Part shown: piece by piece, positions 6,061-11,837 of the stretch
Position numbering within the stretch: the first letter of the stretch is position 1
Layout: each line of letters opens with the position of its first letter
NCBI GenBank assembly: GCA_905235755.1
Contig: CAJONA010000025.1
Span: 8,695 to 20,531, forward strand
Source: an uncultured Clostridia bacterium
GTDB taxonomy: Bacteria > Bacillota > Clostridia > Oscillospirales > CAG-272
Direction: 5' to 3'
DNA: 11,837 nt
Notes under the pieces: model-generated
The model's database searches: none
Seen by the model: only the letters and a program-made list of their open reading frames with translations
What the model was told of the DNA's origin: nothing
Position numbers and translations under genes: made by a program

Positions 6061-7281
6061 TCAATATTGCTCGTCGAGAAGCGTGATGCCGTCGATTCTG
6101 ATGTCAAAATAAGGAGCCGAGCGATATTCGGACTCGTGGAAGTAACCGTCCTTGATTACTTCTGTATCTGCTGTATATTTGTCGTCATAATCAACGTCCG
6201 CTTCATAGGATGTGAGCGTCTTGCCGCCTACAGTGAATGTGCTTGTATCGAACACGTGGAGCGTGCCTGCCGCAAATTTTGCGAGAGCTTCGTCGATTTT
6301 AGCCTGTGTACCGTCAGCTGCCACGTCGGAAAGAGCTTCGAGCTTAACGGAACCTGTCGCCAATGTGCCTGTCCAGTCATAGTCGAGCGCTTTGCCTTCG
6401 ATAGCGCAGTTTATAATATATTCAAAATAAGGAGTCCAGTCTATTTTGGATGTCACTATGTATGTGTTGGGGCCCTGTTCCGCCGTGCTGCCGTTGTAGG
6501 AAACGTTCGGAACGCCTGCCTCCTCGCAAGCAGTAGGAGCACCGTAAGAGTCAGCGTGCTGAGAAATGAGTACGCAGCCTTCATCTATAAGAGTTTTTGC
6601 TGCCGAGTATTCCTTGTCAAAATGGTACCATTCGCCTGTGAATTTAACTTTCATCGTTACAGACGGGCAAACGGATTTTGCGCCGAGATAGAATGATGTG
6701 TATCCGGATATAACCTCTGCGTATGTGAAAGCGCCGACATAACCCATGACAGCTTCGTCAGCCGTGATGTCACCGTTGTCGATCATTTCGTTGAGTTTCA
6801 TACCTGCCGCGATACCTGCAAGATATCTGCCTTCGTAAATAGCTGCAAACGCGTTAGCATAGTTGTTGAGCTGGACTGTGTGCGCCTTTGTGCCGGTTGC
6901 GTGAGCAAAATGAACGTTCTTGAATTCCTGAGCAGCCTGAATGATAAAGTCTTCATGGCCGAAAGAATCGGCGAATACGATCTGGCAGCCCTGATTTACG
7001 CAAGCTTTCGCTTTGTCGTAGCAGTTGCTGCTTTCATCAACGCCTGTGTAAAGGTAAAGCTGGCTTTCGGAAAGACCGAGGTTTGCAAGCGCGCGAGACA
7101 TAGATTCGATGAAGTTTTTGTCATAAGGCGATGACTTGTCGTGAAGTGTGATGAGACCGATCTTGAGGTCTTCTTTTGCTACCGGCTCGAACGTATCTGC
7201 CGAGTTTCCGCAAGAAACGCCGAGAAGAGCTATCGCCGAGAGCATCATTACTGCGAGGATAATAGAGATAATTTTTTTCAT
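6061..7281 (-). CDS. BMP-family purine nucleoside/base-binding lipoprotein
   Basis: A 406-residue substrate-binding protein that would capture the ligand outside the membrane and deliver it to the permeases. The N-terminus is a lipoprotein signal: Lys2-Lys3, a hydrophobic core to about residue 20, then LLGVSC with Cys24 as the lipidated residue. Gly at -3 is less common than Leu, though Leu stands at -4. The mature part begins with IGLITLHDKSSPYDKNFIES (41-60), in the place of the family's first ligand-loop strand, and carries the BMP hallmark EGRYLAGIAAG (150-160) and YVGAFTYAEVISGY (181-194). These are marks of the Bmp/PnrA/NupN group (PF02608-like), several of which bind purine nucleosides. 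GGAGG lies 6 nt before the ATG. The gene sits 67 bp after xpt and upstream of the ATPase and permeases. The exact ligand cannot be read from sequence; the operon partner points to purines. Confidence 0.93.
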   Translation of the reverse strand: MKKIISIILAVMMLSAIALLGVSCGNSADTFEPVAKEDLKIGLITLHDKSSPYDKNFIESMSRALANLGLSESQLYLYTGVDESSNCYDKAKACVNQGCQIVFADSFGHEDFIIQAAQEFKNVHFAHATGTKAHTVQLNNYANAFAAIYEGRYLAGIAAGMKLNEMIDNGDITADEAVMGYVGAFTYAEVISGYTSFYLGAKSVCPSVTMKVKFTGEWYHFDKEYSAAKTLIDEGCVLISQHADSYGAPTACEEAGVPNVSYNGSTAEQGPNTYIVTSKIDWTPYFEYIINCAIEGKALDYDWTGTLATGSVKLEALSDVAADGTQAKIDEALAKFAAGTLHVFDTSTFTVGGKTLTSYEADVDYDDKYTADTEVIKDGYFHESEYRSAPYFDIRIDGITLLDEQY

Positions 7282-7315
7282 AGCCTGCCTCCGTAAAATA
7301 TTTTGATTATTTATT

Positions 7316-7344
7316 AATTATTAAGGAATTATTTCCTTATAATT
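7316..7344 (-). promoter_or_regulatory. Hairpin between xpt and the lipoprotein gene
   Basis: TAAGGAA (7322-7328) pairs with TTCCTTA (7333-7339) around TTAT, and AATTA (7316-7320) pairs with TAATT (7340-7344) past one bulged base: about 12 pairs. It begins 5 bp beyond the xpt stop. On the minus-strand RNA no U tract follows, so it is not a classic terminator. An mRNA-stability or processing element is more likely, or a weak partial stop. Confidence 0.5.
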
Positions 7345-7348
7345 CTGT

Positions 7349-7924
7349 TTAATGGCAAAATTCGATCTTGCCGTCTTCGCTCATCGACTTTATCATCGCA
7401 AGCGATTCCACCCTGATACCTCTTTGGCGGAGCTTGTCTCCGCCGCCCTGATATTTCTTTTCAATTACTATTCCGCATCCGACGACCGCGGCGCCCGCGC
7501 TCTCGCAGATAGATAAGAGCGCTTCGAGCGCTTCGCCTTTTGCGAGAAAATCATCGATGATGAGGACTCTGTCGTCTTTGCCGAGAAATTCCTTCGCCAC
7601 AACGGCATTGTAATCGTTGCCGTGAGTATACGAATGAGCTGTGGCACTCCACACGTCGTCGGAAATGTTCGATGTCTTCGACTTTTTTGCGAAAACGACC
7701 GGAACATCAAAAAATTGCGCCGCCAGACAAGACACGGCTACACCCGATGTTTCAATGGTGAGTATCTTGTTTACGTCGCAATCCGAATATAAACTGTAAA
7801 ATTCTTTTCCGAGTTCGCATATAAACCGCACGTCGATACAGTGGTTCAAAAAGCTGTTGACTTTGAGCACATCGCCGGGCGCAACTATGCCGTCTTTGAT
7901 AATTCTCTGCTCCAGAAGTTTCAT
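7349..7924 (-). CDS. xpt: Xanthine phosphoribosyltransferase
   Basis: A cytoplasmic salvage enzyme that makes XMP from xanthine and PRPP. The 191-residue product is close to the length of Bacillus XPRT (194) and co-linear with it. It has LKVNSFLNHCID (20-31), LTIETSGVAVS (55-65), VPVVFAKKSK (74-83), the PRPP-binding loop VLIIDDFLAKGEA (120-132) with the paired acidic residues Asp124-Asp125, GIVIEKKYQGGGDKL (151-165) and the C-terminal RVESLAMI (171-178). These separate it from the pyrE and hpt families. The start at 7924 has AAGGAGG about 7 nt upstream. It is the first gene of the xpt-lipoprotein-ATPase-permease-permease operon, which places import and salvage of the same kind of ligand under one promoter. 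No purine riboswitch is visible upstream. Confidence 0.95.
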   Translation of the reverse strand: MKLLEQRIIKDGIVAPGDVLKVNSFLNHCIDVRFICELGKEFYSLYSDCDVNKILTIETSGVAVSCLAAQFFDVPVVFAKKSKTSNISDDVWSATAHSYTHGNDYNAVVAKEFLGKDDRVLIIDDFLAKGEALEALLSICESAGAAVVGCGIVIEKKYQGGGDKLRQRGIRVESLAMIKSMSEDGKIEFCH

Positions 7925-7973
7925 AGGCTGCCTCCTTTTAAGCGAAAGCTCTTCAAATCAATGTTCTGCATAC

Positions 7974-8002
7974 ATTATAATACATATTTTTCAAAATTTC
8001 AA
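7974..8002 (-). promoter_or_regulatory. Predicted sigma-A promoter of the xpt operon
   Basis: On the minus strand, TTGAAA (8002-7997) and TATAAT (7979-7974) have a 17-bp spacer: 11 of 12 consensus positions. Transcription should begin near 7967, giving a leader of about 43 nt that holds only the SD and a tiny stem (AGC-TTTC-GCT). A second TATAAT at 8055-8050 lacks a matching -35 element. The flanking DNA is A/T-rich. Confidence 0.75.
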
Positions 8003-8137
8003 TATGACAAAAAAACGATAAATTTTTCTTTTTTTTCGGTTTTCCCGTCATTATACACAAAAATGCACAAAACAAATATTTGATTTGAGCCGTTTTAAAA
8101 ACCGTTTATGTGAGTTTTGCATAAAAAACAAGATGAA

Positions 8138-8170
8138 AAGGCAAAGACCGCGATCTTCGGTCCTTGCCTT
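8138..8170 (-). terminator. Rho-independent terminator after the GAP1-like gene
   Basis: AAGGCAAAGACCG (8138-8150) pairs with CGGTCCTTGCCTT (8158-8170) around a 7-nt loop, 13 pairs with one G-T wobble on the minus-strand RNA. It is followed there by TTTTCATCTTGTTTTTT. It begins 14 bp beyond the stop at 8184 and closes the ATPase/GAP1-like transcription unit. The rest of 7925-8183 holds the xpt promoter and A/T-rich DNA with no gene. Confidence 0.85.
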
Positions 8171-8183
8171 AATGACATTAACG

Positions 8184-10919
8184 TTATTTTCCGAATATTT
8201 TTTTGAACAGTCCGGTTTTGGGTACAGGAGCCGTTTTCGCGGCATTTGTGCAAAAATCCGAAAGTCTTATGTCTACCGACGTCTCCCAAATGAGGGAGCG
8301 TAAAAATTTTTCTCCGCGAGAGCCGTATTTTACGACAAAGTCCGTAATTATCCGCGACAGTTCCGACGCGTCGGAGCATATCATATCCGAATATGCGGGA
8401 TTTAAGTATATGACATTCGCCGCGCTTATCACCGCTTTGAGGGCGCGCGTGTCGTTTTGATACTCTGCGCGTTCTGCCTGTTTTTCGGGCACGTCGTATG
8501 ACGCGCGTATCTTGTCGTACGACGTCTTGAATGAGAAAACGCCATTTTCAAGGTACTCCGCCGACGCATATGAAAGCGCGAGAGAAACCGCCTCATCGGC
8601 GCTCGGATTTTTAACTGCGGGAATATTTTTTCTCAGACACTGCGCGATATTCTTGCACACGCTTTCCGTCTTTGGGAAATTTGTCACAAGCTCGAACGTC
8701 TTGTTAACATCAAAATTGCCCACGGCGTCTATAAGCGTCAAATAATCGACGAAAGTCTTGAATTCGTTCGTTTTTGTCAGATATGCGTGGCTTTTCGCAT
8801 ATTTCCAAACGAGCGGGAAATCGTTATCTCTGTGCGCCGGGCTGAAAATGTCGTAGAACGCCTCGGTGATCTTCAAATGCAGGTATTCGTTAATGACGGC
8901 CTGCGAAAATTTCTTTGCTCCGCCGCTCATGCTTTCCGAGGCTTCGCTTAAAATATTTTCCGCCTCGATGATATCAATAAGATCCGATCTTTTCTTTTCC
9001 GAGTCGCAAAGTATCTTTATGCTGTTTAAAAAATATTTCAGCGTATCTTCCGGCACATCGCCTATGACATTTAGAACATGGACGATTTTTTTGATCCTGT
9101 CGACGATAGGTTCGTCCCATATCATGACAAGATACTCCGCGAAGATGCTGTTGTGTATCCAATCGGTAAATATCTTTACCGTAACGCAGTCCGTGCAATA
9201 GCCGTCCAGCGAGACAAGCATACGCATCACCTTCGGCGCTTTGCGCTTTCTGTCTTTTTCGACGGCACGGCATACGCCTTCCGCGACGAATGATCTTATC
9301 TCGTCGCTCTCCTGCGCGACGTTTTCATTGACGATCTCGGTCAGCTGTTCAGCCAAGCTGTCCGCGTCGGCGAGCAGCTCAAAAAACGTCATATAAAACT
9401 GCCGTTTTTGATCCTGCGTGAATTTTGAGTAGTTCTGCCTTATAAATTCGACGATCTGCGGCTGTATCGCGGGAGTACGAAGCGTCAAGAAAAGCTTTTC
9501 GAGTATTATCGCCCGCGTTTCTTCCGGCTCGGAATCGAAATTTGCCGTAAAGAAGTCGAGTATCGCGTTCTGCAAAAAGCCGCCGTAGTAAACGCTTATG
9601 AGGTTGCTGTTTATAACGGCGCGGACGTCATCGTTCTCGTCGTGATAAACGTTCTTTATAAACGAGAACAGTCTGTCTCGCATAAGGTCGGTGTGTATCA
9701 GATCGAGCACGACGTTCATTATAACGCGTTTTGTGGCGTCCGGCTCCGTAGGATAAAAATGCGTCACTTTCGAGAACACTTTTTTCGGTATCTCTCTGTG
9801 GCTCTGCGGATATCTTTGCAGACATTTCAGCGTATTGACGCGGTACTCGTCTGTCATGGCAGAGCGATATTTATCGTATATCGCTATCAGATCGTACAGC
9901 TTGTCGTCGTTCGGCAGAACGGTGTTTTCGGGGAAAAGCCCCGAACACTGCTTGAACAAAAAGACAAGGTTCGACAGATTTTTCGAATTGACGGCGGCGA
10001 GCGCCGGATTTTTCGTGACGATGCTGTCGACGTAGATCAAGAACTCACGTCTCACCGCCTCGTTTATAATAAGCCCGTAAAAGAAGTCCACCAAAGCCAT
10101 ATTCATACTGACTTCTTCCTCTTTTATGCCTATCGCGGCCTTTTTGCCGAACAAGATGCCCATTCCCTTTTGCGCCGTGAATTCGACGTTTTCGGGCAAG
10201 AATCGGATCTTAAACGCGGAATATTTCGACGTGTCACCCGCGTCCGTGACGAATGAAAGCATCGGGCGCATGTGGTACGGAATGATCTGCATAAACGTGT
10301 TCATAAACGACAGTGCCGTCTCGGAAAGCTCCTCGTGCGGGACATTCAGAACAGGAAAGACTGTCTTTCCCTTTCCGCAAAGCACGGAAATAACGGCGTG
10401 GATCATAAATTTCAGCATTTTCGGCTCGTATTTTTCAGCCAAAGAGCTGACATCATCGCACTTGCAAGCTTTATATGCCACCGTTTGATATTCGTCGTTC
10501 GGGAACTTGAAAGGCGCGTCGATATCAAGCGTCGACAGATCGCTGACAAACATATCCGGATTTAAAGCGGCCGCTTCAAGGTCGTGCGAAACCGCATTTT
10601 TGTCATCGTCGTCGAGCACAAGCGAGTGAACGAGATAAGAACTGCGCTCGCCTGTGTAATCCTTTGAAATAAAGCTGACGCAGCTTTGTATAAGTTCGCC
10701 GTTTTTGCCGCTTTTTTGGCAGTAAACAGGGCGCAGTTTCCCTTCCCTTATCAGAGCAGCCTCATTTTTTGTAGGATTATTGTCATAGACAGGAGCGAGT
10801 TCCTTCTCGATATATTCGAGCGTCAAGTCGTTGGAACAGGCGAACGTATCGTATCCGTCCGTTCTGTTGAACATACTCAGCCTCGCCGGAACACGCGTAT
10901 AAAAATGCTGGAGTGCCAT
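8184..10919 (-). CDS. Large GTPase-associated protein 1 (GAP1)-like protein
   Basis: A 911-residue protein without signal peptide or clear membrane segments. Residues 1-130 begin LQHFYTRVPARLSMFNRTDGYDT and include FISKDYTGERSSYLVHSLVL (83-102). This pattern resembles the GAP1 N-terminal domain (type 2). Residues about 165-245 resemble the GAP1 middle domain, with a hydrophobic helix, the strand TVFPVLNVP (186-194) and IIPYHMRPMLSF (212-223). GAP1 proteins are known mainly as large partners of GTPases in bacterial NTP-dependent conflict systems, with no settled biochemistry. The remaining 600 residues are helical, with HEAT-like repeats suggested by DDVRAVINSNL (430-440), EETRAIILEKL (466-476) and DEIRSFVAEGV. 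The tail ends TGLFKKIFGK. AAGGAG lies 6 nt before the ATG at 10919. It follows the secretion ATPase gene by 21 bp and a terminator follows. No GTPase gene is visible. The domain call is by pattern memory, so moderate confidence; the ORF is certain. Confidence 0.62.
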   Translation of the reverse strand: MALQHFYTRVPARLSMFNRTDGYDTFACSNDLTLEYIEKELAPVYDNNPTKNEAALIREGKLRPVYCQKSGKNGELIQSCVSFISKDYTGERSSYLVHSLVLDDDDKNAVSHDLEAAALNPDMFVSDLSTLDIDAPFKFPNDEYQTVAYKACKCDDVSSLAEKYEPKMLKFMIHAVISVLCGKGKTVFPVLNVPHEELSETALSFMNTFMQIIPYHMRPMLSFVTDAGDTSKYSAFKIRFLPENVEFTAQKGMGILFGKKAAIGIKEEEVSMNMALVDFFYGLIINEAVRREFLIYVDSIVTKNPALAAVNSKNLSNLVFLFKQCSGLFPENTVLPNDDKLYDLIAIYDKYRSAMTDEYRVNTLKCLQRYPQSHREIPKKVFSKVTHFYPTEPDATKRVIMNVVLDLIHTDLMRDRLFSFIKNVYHDENDDVRAVINSNLISVYYGGFLQNAILDFFTANFDSEPEETRAIILEKLFLTLRTPAIQPQIVEFIRQNYSKFTQDQKRQFYMTFFELLADADSLAEQLTEIVNENVAQESDEIRSFVAEGVCRAVEKDRKRKAPKVMRMLVSLDGYCTDCVTVKIFTDWIHNSIFAEYLVMIWDEPIVDRIKKIVHVLNVIGDVPEDTLKYFLNSIKILCDSEKKRSDLIDIIEAENILSEASESMSGGAKKFSQAVINEYLHLKITEAFYDIFSPAHRDNDFPLVWKYAKSHAYLTKTNEFKTFVDYLTLIDAVGNFDVNKTFELVTNFPKTESVCKNIAQCLRKNIPAVKNPSADEAVSLALSYASAEYLENGVFSFKTSYDKIRASYDVPEKQAERAEYQNDTRALKAVISAANVIYLNPAYSDMICSDASELSRIITDFVVKYGSRGEKFLRSLIWETSVDIRLSDFCTNAAKTAPVPKTGLFKKIFGK

Positions 10920-10940
10920 GTTGATCTCCTTTTTTATTTA

Positions 10941-11837
10941 TTATTCGACATTCAGCGTCATAAGTTCCTGAATGCTTGTCGTGCCGCTCAAAACGAGCAA
11001 CCTGCACGAGTCCCAAAGCTGACGCATTCCGTTTTGTTTTGCAAGTACACGCAGATCTTCGACGCTCTTCTCTCTCGATATGGAGAACTTCATTTTTTCG
11101 TTGATATAAAGGATCTCGTGTACGGCGGTCCTGCCCTTATAACCGGTGTTGTTGCAGAATTGGCAGCCCTGCGGTCTCGATATCGTCACAGGTTCGTCTA
11201 TGCCGAGTATCTCCATTTCCTTAGGCGTCGTTTTGCCGCGCTTTTTGCATGCGGGACACAGCCTTTTTACAAGGCGCTGAGCTATTACGCCCGCGAGCGA
11301 GTCGGCGACAAGGTAGTCGGGCACGCCCATATCTTCAAGACGAGTCACGGCGCCGGGAGCGTCGTTCGTATGAAGCGTACTGAACACAAGGTGGCCGGTG
11401 ATGGCGGCTCTTACCGCCATAGACGCCGTTTCTTCGTCACGTATCTCACCGATCATTATGATATCGGGGTCCTGACGGAGAATGGAACGAAGCGCCGTCG
11501 CAAAAGTCATATTGGCAAGCGTGTTTACCTGCGTTTGGTTTATTCCGGAAAGCGTATACTCGACAGGATCTTCTACTGTCACGACGTTTACCTGCGGACG
11601 GTTTATCTCTTTTAAGAAAGAATAAAGCGTCGTCGTTTTACCGCAACCCGTAGGTCCCGTAAGCAAAATAATGCCGTGAGGACGGGCGAGCATTTTGTCG
11701 ACAATTAGATTTTCGTTGTCGGTAAAGCCGAGGTCCGAACGCGTAAAATGGAACGAACTCTTATCGAGAATTCTTATAACGAATTTTTCGCCGTGTATCG
11801 TAGGAAGAGAAGACACACGAAAATCGTTCTCGTTTCC
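10941..11837 (-). CDS. GspE/PilB-family type II secretion / type IV pilus assembly ATPase, C-terminal part
   Basis: A hexameric cytoplasmic ATPase that powers assembly of type IV pili or type II pseudopili. The 298 residues present run from mid-protein to the stop; the N-terminal part is beyond the window edge. The frame is open to the edge and the family stretch FRVSSLPTIHGEKFVIRILD spans the apparent GTG at 11816, so that codon is not a start. Motifs (numbered from the edge): Walker A GPTGCGKT (61-68), Asp box VVTVEDPVEY, Walker B DPDIIMIGEIRDEE (123-136), His box GHLVFSTLHTNDA, and the zinc-binding pairs CPAC (184-187) and CQFC (215-218). The tetracysteine and extension order favour GspE/PilB over the retraction ATPase PilT. 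The gene normally expected next (pilT or pilC) is replaced by a GAP1-like gene 21 bp downstream. Confidence 0.94.
   Translation of the reverse strand, partial: GNENDFRVSSLPTIHGEKFVIRILDKSSFHFTRSDLGFTDNENLIVDKMLARPHGIILLTGPTGCGKTTTLYSFLKEINRPQVNVVTVEDPVEYTLSGINQTQVNTLANMTFATALRSILRQDPDIIMIGEIRDEETASMAVRAAITGHLVFSTLHTNDAPGAVTRLEDMGVPDYLVADSLAGVIAQRLVKRLCPACKKRGKTTPKEMEILGIDEPVTISRPQGCQFCNNTGYKGRTAVHEILYINEKMKFSISREKSVEDLRVLAKQNGMRQLWDSCRLLVLSGTTSIQELMTLNVE

Noticed and set aside
8050..8055. Second TATAAT on the minus strand upstream of xpt
   Set aside because: No acceptable -35 element lies 16-18 bp upstream, while the promoter at 7974-8002 has both boxes.
7925..8100. Purine riboswitch upstream of xpt
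   Set aside because: I looked for the three-way-junction core on the minus strand and saw none; the leader is also too short.
8169..8181. Palindrome TTAATG-A-CATTAA between the GAP1-like stop and its terminator
   Set aside because: It lies beyond the gene's stop in A/T-rich DNA, far from any promoter it could control; a chance match is likely.
10362..10376. GKGKT in the GAP1-like protein (residues 182-186), resembling a P-loop
   Set aside because: The GxxxxGK[ST] spacing is not met (residue 179 is Val), and no Walker B or GTPase motifs follow.
10686..11615. 309-codon open frame on the plus strand
   Set aside because: It runs antisense through the pilus ATPase and the start of the GAP1-like gene; the translation has no family-like motif.

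Overview
The window reads as a chromosomal segment of a low-to-moderate-GC Firmicute, most likely a Clostridia member. The grounds are AGGAGG-type ribosome binding sites before every gene whose start is visible, near-consensus sigma-A promoters, the rplM-rpsI pair, a BMP-family nucleoside transporter, and Firmicutes-style XPRT and type IV pilus genes. I cannot place it to genus. All assignments are by eye from sequence motifs.

Layout. (1) Positions 1-699, minus: most of prfA (release factor 1), cut by the window edge just after its GGQ motif. (2) About 700-979: a divergent intergenic region with a good prfA promoter on minus and a perfect-consensus promoter for rplM-rpsI on plus. (3) 980-1831, plus: rplM and rpsI, ribosomal proteins L13 and S9. 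(4) 1832-2135: an unusual convergent intergenic region holding a 123-bp direct repeat (121/123 identical) that duplicates the last codons of rpsI and its terminator. It contains four terminator-like hairpins in all. (5) 2136-7924, minus: a five-gene cluster read in the order xpt, BMP-family lipoprotein, double-domain ATPase, permease, permease. (6) 8184-11837, minus: the 3' part of a GspE/PilB-type secretion/pilus ATPase, followed 21 bp later by a 911-residue protein that resembles GTPase-associated protein 1 (GAP1). A strong terminator follows.

How the genes work together. The xpt cluster is a purine-salvage unit. The lipoprotein should capture a purine nucleoside or base, the two permeases and the ATPase import it, and XPRT converts xanthine to XMP with PRPP. 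Its promoter leaves a leader of only about 43 nt, with no room for the purine riboswitch that controls xpt in Bacillus. Hairpins lie between xpt and the lipoprotein gene and between the lipoprotein and ATPase genes; the second can act as an attenuator that keeps lipoprotein expression above transporter expression.

The least ordinary items are the GAP1-like gene apparently co-transcribed with a pilus/secretion ATPase, the duplicated rpsI tail/terminator repeat, and a His-to-Gln change in the stop-codon-reading loop of RF1. I found no tRNA, rRNA, CRISPR array, transposase or phage gene.
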